A stretch of 64,000 bases of DNA from Akkermansia muciniphila (lineage in GTDB: Bacteria > Verrucomicrobiota > Verrucomicrobiia > Verrucomicrobiales > DEV007). The notes under the pieces were generated by a model. That model was not told the DNA's origin. It searched no databases and worked only from the letters and a program-made list of their open reading frames with translations. Position numbers and translations under genes: made by a program. The stretch is from NCBI GenBank assembly GCA_945883495.1, contig CAMCXS010000008.1:1-64000 (forward strand). Reading direction: 5' to 3'. This document shows, piece by piece, positions 7,943 through 16,250 of the stretch; within the stretch, counting starts at the first letter, position 1, and each line of letters begins with the position of its first letter.

Positions 7943-8776
7943 TCAAGCGAGCCCAACCCGTCCCATCTTCCACAGTCCACAGAGCACCAAGAATAGAATA
8001 TTCGCCAGCACGATGCATGGCCCTGTCGGAAGATCGAGCCCGGCACTGGCCACCACGCCGCTGGCGGGCGCGAGAACTCCTCCCAGCAGGGCGAGCCCGA
8101 GCATCGCGCGGAAGCTGCGGCAGGCCATGCGCGCCGCGGATGCGGGGATGACGATGAGGGCACTCAAAAGCAGAGCGCCGAGCATTTTCAGGGAGACGAC
8201 CACGGTGGCGGCGATAAGGAGCACCAGAAGGACGTTCCCCCAACCGGTGGGAATCCCTTGGGCCTGGGCCAGTTCGGGGCTGAGCGTCGCCAAGGCCAAC
8301 CGGCGCATCTGGGAGAGGATGAGCCCACCGACGAGTAGTGCCAACCCCGCTTGGCGCGCCAGTTCCTCCGGTCCGTTGGCGTAGATGCTGCCAAAGAGCA
8401 ACCCATCGATCATCCGATACCGGCCCAGCATCGTGATGAGGATCGCCCCCGCAGCCACGCTTCCGGTGAAGGCCACGGCGATCACCGAGTCGGCCCCCAA
8501 GGCGGTGCGTTGCATGAGCCAGGCCATTCCCCCCGCCAGCACCAGGCTGAAGACGAAGACGGTGACCATGGGATCGACACTCCATCCGGTCCGCTCCTGG
8601 ATGAGAAACGCCAGAGCCACACCGGTGAAGGCGGAGTGGGCCAAGGCATCGCTAAAGAAGGCCAAGCCGCGCAGGGTGACGAACACGCCGAGAAGCGCGC
8701 AGGCCGGTCCCAAGAGCAGGGCAGACGCCAGGGCATACCGCATGAAGTCGTAGCTCCAGAGTTCGCTGAGATTCAT
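7943..8776 (-). CDS. znuB: zinc ABC transporter permease ZnuB
   Basis: A 277-residue integral membrane permease of the metal-ion ABC-3 family (ZnuB/MntB/TroC). It consists almost entirely of hydrophobic helices, with the family stretch GLAFFSDALAHSAFTGVAL near residues 45-65 and further conserved helices such as LLSALIVIPASAARM. ATG 8776 is chosen because it overlaps the znuC stop as ATGA and gives the MNLSELWSYDFM start. The 35 codons before it are a shadow of znuC. It forms the membrane channel for zinc delivered by ZnuA and powered by ZnuC, whose genes lie directly upstream. Manganese cannot be excluded by sequence alone, but the Zur boxes and COG0523 genes favour zinc. Confidence 0.92.
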   Translation of the reverse strand: MNLSELWSYDFMRYALASALLLGPACALLGVFVTLRGLAFFSDALAHSAFTGVALAFLIQERTGWSVDPMVTVFVFSLVLAGGMAWLMQRTALGADSVIAVAFTGSVAAGAILITMLGRYRMIDGLLFGSIYANGPEELARQAGLALLVGGLILSQMRRLALATLSPELAQAQGIPTGWGNVLLVLLIAATVVVSLKMLGALLLSALIVIPASAARMACRSFRAMLGLALLGGVLAPASGVVASAGLDLPTGPCIVLANILFLVLCGLWKMGRVGLA

Positions 8777-9555
8777 GACCGGGCCAGGGGGAAGCCAAAC
8801 CTCCGGGGCGCCAAGGCCGCGCCATAGGCCGCCGCCAGGAACGGTTCGCTGAGGATTTCCTGCGGCGGTCCCACCCCGCAAAAGCTCTGATTCAGACAGC
8901 CGACCCGATCCGCCAAGTGATGCACCAAGTGGAGGTCGTGGGAAACGAAGACAATGGTGAGCCCGAGCGTCTGATGCAGGTCTTGGAGGAAGGTTTGCAG
9001 CTCTTCGGTGCCACGGCGGTCAATGCTGGCGGAAGGCTCATCGAGCAGCAGCATTTCGGGGTCCCGCAACAAGGCCGCCGCGATGAGGACACGCTGGAAT
9101 TGCCCGCCCGAGAGCAGGCCGAGTTGCTTCCGGGCGAGATGGGCCGCTTGCAAGGTCTCGAGCGCTTCCCGGACGGCTCGGCGTTGCTTCCCCGGCACAC
9201 CACCGAACCAGGCGGAGGAGTCCCGCAGGTTCAGGGCAAGGAACTCCTCCACGGTGAGGGGGAACGCGGCATCCAGGCTGAGGCGTTGGGGCACGTAGCC
9301 GATCCGCAGGTCCGGACGGTGTTGGACGATGCGCCCTTCCGCCGGTGGCACCAGACCGAGAATGGCGCGCAGCAAGGTGGTCTTCCCCGCGCCGTTCGGC
9401 CCAATGAAGGCGAGGAGGTCGCCCGGCCAAATGTGCAGATCAACGCCCCGCAACGCCCATTGGGGGCCAAAGCGCACCCCGAGGTTCTCCATGCGGAGCA
9501 AAGGGGCACGGCAAGAAAAGACGGAAGGTGCCGGGAGGCAGGATGCGCTGATCAT
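8773..9555 (-). CDS. znuC: zinc ABC transporter ATP-binding protein ZnuC
   Basis: A 260-residue ABC ATPase. Walker A GPNGAGKT is at residues 52-59, the signature LSGGQ at 148-152, Walker B MLLLDEP at 168-174, followed by an H-loop in FVSHDLHLVHH. The family-typical VGCLNQSFCGVGPPQEIL near the end matches zinc/manganese importers (ZnuC/TroB group: h-C-L-N-x-x-h-x-x-x-G-x-P). The start overlaps the znuA stop (ATGA at 9552-9555), and the stop overlaps the znuB start in the same way, so the three transporter genes are translationally coupled. Confidence 0.94.
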   Translation of the reverse strand: MISASCLPAPSVFSCRAPLLRMENLGVRFGPQWALRGVDLHIWPGDLLAFIGPNGAGKTTLLRAILGLVPPAEGRIVQHRPDLRIGYVPQRLSLDAAFPLTVEEFLALNLRDSSAWFGGVPGKQRRAVREALETLQAAHLARKQLGLLSGGQFQRVLIAAALLRDPEMLLLDEPSASIDRRGTEELQTFLQDLHQTLGLTIVFVSHDLHLVHHLADRVGCLNQSFCGVGPPQEILSEPFLAAAYGAALAPRRFGFPLARS

Positions 9556-10493
9556 GGTCCTTGGGGCCGGGGCCGGGCAAAGGCGGCCTGCAGCGCCGCC
9601 AAATTGGCTCGCATCCGGTCGAGGTAAGCGGAGGCGTCGCCCTGTCCGATTTCCAGGGTATCCAGCTCGGAAACCTTGGCCCCGGTTTGATCCGCGATGC
9701 GCTTGAGGAGTTCCGGGGCATATCCGCTCTCCGCGAAGAGGACGTGGGCATTGGCGTCCCGGATGGCGTCCAGCAGCGCGGCGAGTTGGGCCGGGGATGG
9801 ATCCTTCTCGGGAAACTCCGCCACGCAGCCGACGTAGTGCAAGCCGTAGCGGGCGGCCAGGTAGGGAAACGCGTCGTGAAAGGTGACCAAATTCTTGGCC
9901 GGAAGCGGGTCGAGCACCGCCCGGAACTCGGCATCGAGGTCCCGGAGCCGCTCCAAGTAGGCGTTGGAGTTGGCTTCGTAAGCAGCCTCGTTTCCGGGGT
10001 CCGCTTGGCGCAAGGCGTCCAGGATGGTCCGGACCTGTTGCTGGCAGAGCACGGGATCGAGCCAGGTATGCGGATTGCCCCCAGGCTCGCCAGCGTCCGT
10101 GCCGCCAAGAGCGGGCGGGTTCTTCCTGAGGCGGAGGTCAGCCGAAGCATCCACGACCTGCAATCCGGGTCGCCCCACGCTCGCGATGAGATCGTCCAGC
10201 CACGCTTCCAGACCGGCGCCGTTGACGATCAAGAGATCGGCATCCGCGACCCGGCGGACATCGCTCGGAGTGAGTTGAAAATCGTGCGGCCCGGTGTCCC
10301 CGCTAAGGAGTTGTTCGACGATGGCCAAGTCTCCGGTGATGGCACGGGTGTGAGCCTGCATAGGGAGAAACGAAGTGACCACCCGCAGCTTGGCGGCTCC
10401 GGGATTGTCGACGCGGGCCGGCTCCCGGCCGCACCCGAGCGAGACCAGGGCGATCAGTGGAATCCATCGAAGAAGCAGTCGGAAGCGTCTCAT
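9552..10493 (-). CDS. znuA: zinc-binding lipoprotein ZnuA (ABC substrate-binding protein)
   Basis: A 313-residue cluster A-I metal-binding protein. It begins with a lipoprotein signal ending in L-V-S-L-G-C (lipid-anchored Cys21), so it is membrane-tethered in the periplasm. Likely metal ligands are His in GPHDFQLTPSD, NPHTWLDP and VTFHDAFPYL, and an acidic residue in FAESGYAPELL. The charged His-rich loop found in many ZnuA proteins is absent. The start at 10493 ([10 protein letters not shown]) is preferred over upstream codons because it gives the signal peptide and an ATGA overlap with the WD40 gene. It captures zinc and passes it to ZnuBC. Confidence 0.92.
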   Translation of the reverse strand: MRRFRLLLRWIPLIALVSLGCGREPARVDNPGAAKLRVVTSFLPMQAHTRAITGDLAIVEQLLSGDTGPHDFQLTPSDVRRVADADLLIVNGAGLEAWLDDLIASVGRPGLQVVDASADLRLRKNPPALGGTDAGEPGGNPHTWLDPVLCQQQVRTILDALRQADPGNEAAYEANSNAYLERLRDLDAEFRAVLDPLPAKNLVTFHDAFPYLAARYGLHYVGCVAEFPEKDPSPAQLAALLDAIRDANAHVLFAESGYAPELLKRIADQTGAKVSELDTLEIGQGDASAYLDRMRANLAALQAAFARPRPQGP

Positions 10494-11569
10494 CGGGAGC
10501 GGGCCTTCATGGTGCAGAGGGTGATGCGTCCGTCCGCCGTGGCGAACGCCAACGCATCCCCTTGAGGCTCCCAACGGACCACGGTGATTTCTTCGGAGCG
10601 TTGCGCCACCAGCGCCGGGTCATCGCTGCGGTGCGGCATCCAAATCAAGACCAGCCCATCCCGGCCGCCCGAAGCCAAAACCCCCTGATCTTTGGCGAAG
10701 TCGAGCGCCACGGCGTCCTTGAGGTGGCCGAACAACTGGATCGGTTTGGCTCCTTCCGGCCCCTTTTTGCCCGAGCAAGGCCAGACCGTGATGGCGGGAC
10801 CTCCACCGCTGGCCAACCATTGGCCGCTGCCTTCCCAGGCCAAGGCCTTCACCTTGGTTTGGTAACCCTGGATGTGGAGCGGATGCTTTCGTCTCGTGTC
10901 GTAAAGATGGACACTGGGGGTTTGATCCCCCGTCACGACCCAACGCCCATCCCCGCTCCAGGTCACCAAAAGACTGGCGCCGCCCCAATCAAAATGTCCG
11001 ATCGGTTTGCTTTGCCCCAACCGCCAGGTCCGGGCCCCGCCATCGCAGACGGAAGCGATTTCGTTCGGGTTCGACGGATTCCAAGCGACGTCGCAGACCG
11101 TGCTCTTGTGATCGCCAAACGTCTGCCGCAACGCTCCCGTTTCCCCCTCCAGAATCAAGAGCTGACGGCCGACGCAGGCAGCCAAACGCTTGCCGTCCGG
11201 ACTCCAAGCGACGCGCTCCGCCCAGCCTTTTTCCAGGGGGATCTCGCGTGCGGGGGCAGCAAATGGGGCTTCGTAAACCCGCACCACCGCGTCTTGGCCG
11301 AACGTAGCCAACCGATTCCGCTTCGGATCCCAGGAGAGACTGCCATTGCCGCCGGGGTGTCCCGCAAGGGTCGCGGTCCGCCGGGCTTCCCGGTCGAAGA
11401 TGCCGATGGAGCCCAAGCTCGGCAAGGCCGCGAGGAAAGCGCCATCGCTGGACCACCGCAGGTCCAGCACGTGATCGTCCACCTCGACGGACCATGTCTC
11501 CGGCAACAACCGGGCGGCCGAGGGGAGCGACACCTGGGTCGTCTTGGAATCCGCCTTCAAACCAGGCAT
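10490..11569 (-). CDS. WD40 repeat protein of the zinc operon
   Basis: A 359-residue protein made of WD40-like blades, for example [41 protein letters not shown] and [20 protein letters not shown]. That is enough for about seven blades of one beta-propeller. No signal peptide is evident, so it should be cytoplasmic. ATG 11569 is used: it lies inside the last codons of the upstream GTPase gene (13-bp overlap), and the longer frame upstream is a shadow of that gene. Its stop overlaps the znuA start. WD40 genes are known neighbours of COG0523/ZnuABC clusters, but their task is not defined. A scaffold for GTPase and client is a reasonable inference. Confidence 0.87.
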   Translation of the reverse strand: MPGLKADSKTTQVSLPSAARLLPETWSVEVDDHVLDLRWSSDGAFLAALPSLGSIGIFDREARRTATLAGHPGGNGSLSWDPKRNRLATFGQDAVVRVYEAPFAAPAREIPLEKGWAERVAWSPDGKRLAACVGRQLLILEGETGALRQTFGDHKSTVCDVAWNPSNPNEIASVCDGGARTWRLGQSKPIGHFDWGGASLLVTWSGDGRWVVTGDQTPSVHLYDTRRKHPLHIQGYQTKVKALAWEGSGQWLASGGGPAITVWPCSGKKGPEGAKPIQLFGHLKDAVALDFAKDQGVLASGGRDGLVLIWMPHRSDDPALVAQRSEEITVVRWEPQGDALAFATADGRITLCTMKARSR

Positions 11570-12894
11570 GAGGCAAAGCTCGCGTTGAGTTCCTCCCGGT
11601 CCAGATTCCGGCCGATGAAGACCAGACTGTTCCGGCGCGGACGGGTCCCCCAAGGGCCGCCGTCCTGGGCATCGAGCAGCATGTGGACGCCCTGAAAGAT
11701 AACGCGATTGGGGTTTCCTTTGACCGAGAATACGCCCTTCATCCGGAAAATGTCCGTGCCCTTGTCGCGCAGCAGGGTGGACAGCCAGACATTCAGCTTG
11801 GCGGTATCGCATTCCCGCTCTTCTTCAATGCCCACACTGGTGACCTCTTCATCGTGCTCGTGATCCGGCTTGTAGGCGGCGGCGGGCGCAGCCACGAACT
11901 CGCGCCCATCGGCCCGGAGTTTCAGCTCCAACTCATCGGGGTAATGCTCGGTGAAGAGCGCGTAACAACCGGCGGCGGGAATCTCCAGCGGCCAGGCCAT
12001 CTCGCCCTCCTGAAGAACCAACTCGTGCAACGTGCCGTCGATCGCGATTGGTGCCCCCGGGGCCGCCTCCTGGATCTGCAGCGACGAAAAGCCGCGCACC
12101 GCCTGCTCACGGGCCGCCGCCAGCGCCTCATCGGTGCCCGCATCCACCGGGATGAAGATCAGCTTCATGGAGGGATCCGGGTTCTGACTGGCCACGAACT
12201 CCGCCGCCCCTTGGGGAAGCTCAAAGATCCCTCCCCACTCAAATGGATACTCCGGCTCCAGGAACTTGGGATCGACCCCGATGGCGTGATCCAGATTGAA
12301 GCCACCGACCTCCAGGATCTTCGGAATCTCGATGGCCGCATTCACCGTCCGGTAGATCTTGGCCACCCCGTTCATCGCCTTGATCCGGGCCTCCAACTTG
12401 TCGAGATCTCCCGGGGCGACGAGGTCGCACTTGTTCAGCAAAATGACGTCCGCGAAAGCGATTTGCTCCTTGGCTTCGTCCGCGTCGTCGATGTGTTCCC
12501 AAATATGTTTTGCGTCCACCACGGTGACCACCGCGTTGACCAGGAGCTTCTCCTTCATATCGTCATCGACGAAAAAGGTCTGCACCACCGGACCAGGATC
12601 GGCGAGCCCGGTGGTCTCAATGAGAATGTGATCGAACTGATCCCGGCGCTTCATGAGACTGCCGAGGATGCGGATGAGGTCGCCGCGCACGGTGCAACAG
12701 ATGCAGCCGTTGTTCATTTCGAAAATCTCCTCGTCCGCGTTGATGACCAGTTCATGGTCGATGCCGATCTCGCCGAACTCGTTCTCGATCACGGCGAGCC
12801 GTTGGCCATGTTGTTCGGTGAGAACTCGGTTCATCAGGGTGGTCTTTCCGGCTCCCAAAAAGCCGGTGAGGACAGTGACGGGGGTGCGATTCAT
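11557..12894 (-). CDS. COG0523 GTPase paralog 4, classical CobW-type
   Basis: A 445-residue COG0523 GTPase. Walker A GFLGAGKT is at 11-18, [14 protein letters not shown] follows, metal-binding CICC is at 64-67, then [11 protein letters not shown] and NKCD. The C-terminal half contains an acidic His-rich linker ([10 protein letters not shown]) and the CobW_C block ending [20 protein letters not shown]. It is longer than usual because about 100 residues between the GTPase and CobW_C domains (around [12 protein letters not shown] to [11 protein letters not shown]) are extra. It is the second gene of the operon that runs on through the WD40 gene and znuACB, downstream of the double Zur box. It probably moves zinc from the importer to client enzymes. 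Confidence 0.93.
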   Translation of the reverse strand: MNRTPVTVLTGFLGAGKTTLMNRVLTEQHGQRLAVIENEFGEIGIDHELVINADEEIFEMNNGCICCTVRGDLIRILGSLMKRRDQFDHILIETTGLADPGPVVQTFFVDDDMKEKLLVNAVVTVVDAKHIWEHIDDADEAKEQIAFADVILLNKCDLVAPGDLDKLEARIKAMNGVAKIYRTVNAAIEIPKILEVGGFNLDHAIGVDPKFLEPEYPFEWGGIFELPQGAAEFVASQNPDPSMKLIFIPVDAGTDEALAAAREQAVRGFSSLQIQEAAPGAPIAIDGTLHELVLQEGEMAWPLEIPAAGCYALFTEHYPDELELKLRADGREFVAAPAAAYKPDHEHDEEVTSVGIEEERECDTAKLNVWLSTLLRDKGTDIFRMKGVFSVKGNPNRVIFQGVHMLLDAQDGGPWGTRPRRNSLVFIGRNLDREELNASFASCLV

Positions 12895-12933
12895 GAGATG
12901 CAGTGGATGGTGGGTAAAAAATAGAAGCGGAAC

Positions 12934-13239
12934 TCAGCATTCGGGACAATGTCCGGTGGAACCACCGGTCAGAGCCTTGCGGATGCCCTCGCTGACCTCT
13001 TCCTGGGTGACGTCCAGAAGCGGCTTGAGGATCTTGATGGTCCGGTTGTCGCCCGGAGCGGAGAACATCAGAGTGATGACGGTCTCGAAGTCGGGACAAC
13101 CCGGTTGATGGCAACGCAGTTCGGCCACATGGACCACGCCATCACGCCCCAGCCCCCCGAGGGCTTCGACCCACTGCTTGATGCGGCGGGTGGCCTCGGG
13201 CTTGGCGGGAGACGGACGATCGAAAGGGAACAGAGCCAC
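12934..13239 (-). CDS. small Cys/His protein heading the znu operon
   Basis: About 101 residues, not assigned to a named family. It opens with LFPFDRPSPAKPEATRRIK and contains ELRCHQPGCPDFETV, and it ends GHCPEC, so a zinc site formed by the C-H...C and C-x-x-C ligands is plausible. The start is uncertain. The longest frame begins with TTG at 13290, but that would place a Zur box (13255-13269) inside the gene. The GTG at 13239, 15 bp after that box, is preferred. It is the first gene of the operon, 39 bp before the COG0523 GTPase. It may sense or transfer zinc, or be a zinc-independent stand-in for a Zn protein; neither is shown. Confidence 0.7.
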   Translation of the reverse strand: MALFPFDRPSPAKPEATRRIKQWVEALGGLGRDGVVHVAELRCHQPGCPDFETVITLMFSAPGDNRTIKILKPLLDVTQEEVSEGIRKALTGGSTGHCPEC

Positions 13240-13254
13240 GCGGGAGAGATTCAG

Positions 13255-13269
13255 TGCAACATAGTTGCA
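13255..13269. promoter_or_regulatory. Zur-type operator, proximal, znu operon
   Basis: TGCAA-CATAG-TTGCA is a perfect 5-bp-arm dyad, 15 bp upstream of the preferred GTG start of the first znu-operon gene. A second box lies 44 bp further upstream. Confidence 0.8.
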
Positions 13270-13298
13270 GTAACCTTCAATCGCCGACAAATAGTTAT

Positions 13299-13313
13299 TG
13301 CAACTAAATTGCA
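13299..13313. promoter_or_regulatory. Zur-type operator, distal, znu operon
   Basis: TGCAA-CTAAA-TTGCA has the same arms as the proximal site, 44 bp away (about four helical turns). The tandem arrangement matches that upstream of the FAD oxidoreductase operon, where the spacing is 25 bp. Confidence 0.78.
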
Positions 13314-13447
13314 GTAATCGTCACTTCCCGGTAGAAGCAACCCATCCCCGCTTTAGCCTAGATGAAGCAAGCTCCCAGAAGCGCGGACAACAACTCCCCC
13401 TGGCCGAAAGGCTAACGCCTAAACACGTCGCCTCACAGTCCATCAAA

Positions 13448-13505
13448 CGGTTCCGATCGCAGCAATCGCCGTCCCCAGGGCAGGGACAGCGATTGCCCGG
13501 AACCG
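13448..13505 (-). terminator. long stem-loop after the TonB receptor gene
   Basis: An outer stem CGGTTCC/GGAACCG (13448-13454 with 13499-13505) encloses an inner stem. The inner stem pairs GCAATCGC and GTCCC (13462-13475) with GGGAC and GCGATTGC (13483-13496) around one C-A mismatch and a 7-nt loop. It begins 22 bp after the TonB receptor stop. There is no T-tract, so it is either a Rho-independent-like barrier, an mRNA 3' end protector or a REP-like element. It separates the receptor gene from the znu operon, keeping their Zur controls separate. The rest of 13314-13527 shows no open gene. Confidence 0.55.
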
Positions 13506-13527
13506 GCGAAATCCGCCGGACGGATGA

Positions 13528-15672
13528 TCAGAAGCTAACCTTGGCGCCCACCACGATTCCGCGCCCGGCAAGTGGCGCGATGTCCTTGAGGAATGAGGTA
13601 TGTTCGCGCGCTTCTTCGTCGGTCAGGTTCACCCCCTTCACGTAGAAATCCGTGATCAGGCCGCCGGTCTCGATCCGCTGACTGAGCACGGCGTTGAACA
13701 TCAGGTAATCGTCCGTGGGCAGTTCGTTGAGCGCCACCCGGTCCTGCTCTCCGGAGTAAATTCCTTCGAACCGTGCCCCAAGACCACCCAAGTTGTAAAT
13801 AAGAGCCGCACTAGCATGGAACGGGGAGATCCGCGGCAAGGGTTCACCCGTGATCACGTCCGTGGCTTGGACGATGTCCGCCTTCAGCTCCAGATCGATG
13901 ATCGATTGCGTCATCGGATCGGCGAAGAGACTCTCCGCCCAGGACTGCGTCCGGGAAGCCGCGATGACGGGCTCAGGATTGGAGACCGGCTCCAGAAGAT
14001 GGAGCGTCGCCTCAATTTCCCCCCCGTAGAATTGAGCATCGGTGGAGCGATACGCAAGAATCGGCAACGACTCCCCTTCGTCGAGCAACGCCTCGGCGCC
14101 GGTGCCGAACAGACCGACGAAGCTGTCGAAGCGATTGTAGAACGTGGAGACGGCGCCGGTGACGAACCCGGTGCGCTTGCGGAAGGAAAGATCCAACCCG
14201 AGCGCCTGCTCAGTGGGAAGATCCGCGTCACCGATTTCAAATGCATTGGTCGCCAAGTGCGGGCCATTGGCGTAAAGCTCTTGATAGGTCGGAGCCCGCT
14301 CCGAATGGGAAACCGCAAACGAAGTCGCGTAATCATCATTCGGCGTGAAGACCATGCCAACGGAGCCGCTGACGTTTCCAAAGATGCGGCTGCGTCCCGG
14401 ACCAAAAACCTCGTTCGACGAGGAAGCCGCGGAGATATGATCATAACGCAGACCGCCTTGAAGTTTCAGGGTATCCGTCAGCGTAAACTCTTCAAAGAGG
14501 AATCCGGAGTTCGAGGTGGTCAGGACGGGCGGCAGGAAGGCCTCAGCGCCCAGAGCGGAAAAATCACTCCGTTCTCCTTGGTACCCAAACGCCCCCTCGA
14601 AGCGCCCCACTTGTTCGTGAAGGATCTCGACCCGGCCGTCGTACCCATCATTGCTGAACAGCGTCCCCACTTCCGGCCCCTCGAATTCGACGTGCTCGTA
14701 GTTACTCACCGCAAGGCGATAGTTGATCGCTTTGATCCCCTTCAACGGAGCGTCAAATCCTCCACGGAAATCCCAACGTCGATTGGTCATGTCGATGGTG
14801 ACCTCTTTCTCTGCCACGGTACCGTAGAGGGCATCATAGCCGGAAAAGGCCAGCCCAAAGAAGCCTCCGTCCCAAGTGCGGGAGACGCCCGTGGAAAAGC
14901 CCTCTGCGTCGAGGAAACTATTGGCGAGAATATCGGTCTCCTCCGTTTCGCCTGGCGCCAAAGGCTCCAGCGCCCGCAGCCGCGCCGAGCGGGCGAACCC
15001 CGGAATCTGAAGATCTTGCAACTCGCGCCGGCTCAACTCAACATGGTAGTTCCAGCCATTGAACCCGCCTTCCGCCATGATTTGGCGGCTCAAGCCATCG
15101 TCCACCGAGCTGTAGCGGCCGTCCAGAATGCCTCGGACGGGCACCTCGATGGGTTCATCGGGAATTCGGTTGTCGATCACGTTGACAACCCCGCCAATGG
15201 CGTTGGCGCCATAGAGGAGGGTCGCCGGACCACGCACGATCTCGATGCTCTCGACGCCGATCGGGTCGAATGACACCGCGTGGTCCACGCTGGTGCCGGA
15301 CGCATCGATCGTGTTCACGCCATTTTGGAGGATGCGAATCCGGTCCGCGTCCAGGCCGCGAATCACCGGGCGGCTCGCGGCAGGACCGAAATAGGAAGAC
15401 CGGACGCCCGGCATGGTGGAGAGGGTTTCTCCCAGGGTCGCCTGAGTCTGTTGCTGGAGCCGAGGACCAGTCAGCACGGAGACGGCCTGCGCTTGCTCAA
15501 AAAGAGTGCGGGCCAGCGGCGTGGCGGTGATCACGGTTTCGTCCAAGCTTAGAACCTCGTCCCGCTCGGAATGAAACGGAGGTGGTTCGGAAGCGGCAGG
15601 CTCGGGATCTTGCCCGAACGCCGGCAAAACGGTGAAAGGTAATAACGAGAGAAATGGTAAAAAATATTTCAT
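13528..15672 (-). CDS. TonB-dependent outer-membrane receptor, probably for zinc
   Basis: A 714-residue receptor. It has a signal peptide (MKYFLPFLSLLPFTVLPAFG), a TonB box-like ETVITATP at about residues 45-52, and a plug domain with PVIRGLDADRIRILQNGV and IEIVRGPATLLYGANAIGG. A beta-barrel region then runs to a C-terminal aromatic-type strand ending GAKVSF. The start is ATG 15672; the longer frame upstream is shadow. Plug and barrel resemble the ZnuD/BtuB-like group. The ligand is inferred to be zinc or a zinc chelate from the upstream Zur box, the His-rich partner gene and the neighbouring znuABC genes. A terminator-like hairpin lies just before its start. Confidence 0.9.
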   Translation of the reverse strand: MKYFLPFLSLLPFTVLPAFGQDPEPAASEPPPFHSERDEVLSLDETVITATPLARTLFEQAQAVSVLTGPRLQQQTQATLGETLSTMPGVRSSYFGPAASRPVIRGLDADRIRILQNGVNTIDASGTSVDHAVSFDPIGVESIEIVRGPATLLYGANAIGGVVNVIDNRIPDEPIEVPVRGILDGRYSSVDDGLSRQIMAEGGFNGWNYHVELSRRELQDLQIPGFARSARLRALEPLAPGETEETDILANSFLDAEGFSTGVSRTWDGGFFGLAFSGYDALYGTVAEKEVTIDMTNRRWDFRGGFDAPLKGIKAINYRLAVSNYEHVEFEGPEVGTLFSNDGYDGRVEILHEQVGRFEGAFGYQGERSDFSALGAEAFLPPVLTTSNSGFLFEEFTLTDTLKLQGGLRYDHISAASSSNEVFGPGRSRIFGNVSGSVGMVFTPNDDYATSFAVSHSERAPTYQELYANGPHLATNAFEIGDADLPTEQALGLDLSFRKRTGFVTGAVSTFYNRFDSFVGLFGTGAEALLDEGESLPILAYRSTDAQFYGGEIEATLHLLEPVSNPEPVIAASRTQSWAESLFADPMTQSIIDLELKADIVQATDVITGEPLPRISPFHASAALIYNLGGLGARFEGIYSGEQDRVALNELPTDDYLMFNAVLSQRIETGGLITDFYVKGVNLTDEEAREHTSFLKDIAPLAGRGIVVGAKVSF

Positions 15673-15691
15673 TAGTGTGAATGGTTGCGCG

Positions 15692-15736
15692 AAAAAGGAT
15701 GGCGATTCGGTGCCGTCCACGGGCATGGGCCATCCT
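15692..15736 (-). terminator. terminator or attenuator hairpin before the TonB receptor start
   Basis: On the minus strand AGGATGGC (15736-15729) pairs perfectly with GCCATCCT (15703-15696), followed directly by a run of five T (15696-15692). A smaller TGCC/GGCA stem sits inside the loop. The T-tract ends 19 bp before the receptor ATG at 15672. This looks like an intrinsic terminator placed between the small His-rich gene and the receptor, and it could reduce read-through or act as an attenuator. No known aptamer such as a cobalamin box was recognised in the 70 bp before it. Confidence 0.5.
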
Positions 15737-15805
15737 GCGGCCATACCGGGATTTGGGCCTCGCCGGAAGGCGGACCACGGGGCTACGATTTGGAACGGAG
15801 AGCGT

Positions 15806-16144
15806 CTAGCCCCGCTGCGGCGGCGCGTGTTCCAGCACCCCGTTTTCCAAATAGAGGGGCGGCACCGCCCCAGAATTCGATGTCCGTGACGCCAAGTCCG
15901 GCTGCACAAGTTCTGGCCGGAGGTCGATCTGGGGAACCGGAGCGCCGTCCCCAAACGTTCCCGCCATCAAATGCGTCACGAAGCACTCGTGCTCTTCCTC
16001 ATCCGCATCATGATGGGCATGCTCATGCAGCTCCGCCGATGCCGCCATGGCCATGGCCAGCAACATCGAAGCGCACCAAACCCCAGCCATCGCGAGGAAA
16101 ATCGCGGGCCGCATGGATTGGAGATGGCGGATCGAGCGCAGCAT
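15806..16144 (-). CDS. small His-rich secreted protein
   Basis: A 112-residue protein with an N-terminal hydrophobic segment (MRPAIFLAMAGVWCASMLLA) ending in an A-x-A signal peptidase site near residue 36. A metal-binding-looking stretch HEHAHHDADEEEHECF follows at once, then a conserved-looking VTHLMAGTFGDGAP block. It is expected in the periplasm, where the His/Asp/Glu cluster could bind zinc and hand it from the TonB receptor to ZnuA. The start could be the ATG at 16144 or the one ten codons later. A Zur box is centred about 40 bp upstream. The TonB receptor gene follows after 133 bp. Confidence 0.75.
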   Translation of the reverse strand: MLRSIRHLQSMRPAIFLAMAGVWCASMLLAMAMAASAELHEHAHHDADEEEHECFVTHLMAGTFGDGAPVPQIDLRPELVQPDLASRTSNSGAVPPLYLENGVLEHAPPQRG

Positions 16145-16178
16145 ACCGTGTCAATGCTTGGTTCAGATCTCGCATTAA

Positions 16179-16193
16179 TGCAATATTTTTGCA
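16179..16193. promoter_or_regulatory. Zur-type operator of the His-rich/TonB unit
   Basis: TGCAA-TATTT-TTGCA is flanked by further matched bases (AA before, TT after), giving a 19-bp dyad. It lies 34 bp upstream of the His-rich protein start on the minus strand. Confidence 0.8.
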
Positions 16194-16250
16194 TTATGAA
16201 CTGCAGCGCATGCTCTCTCACGGCTCAAGGGGATCGGCCGCCGGTGTGGG

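Noticed and set aside
13314-13527. Cobalamin or other riboswitch near the TonB receptor
   Set aside because: The region is downstream of the receptor, no B12-box-like sequence is seen, and the strong hairpin is explained as a 3' structure.
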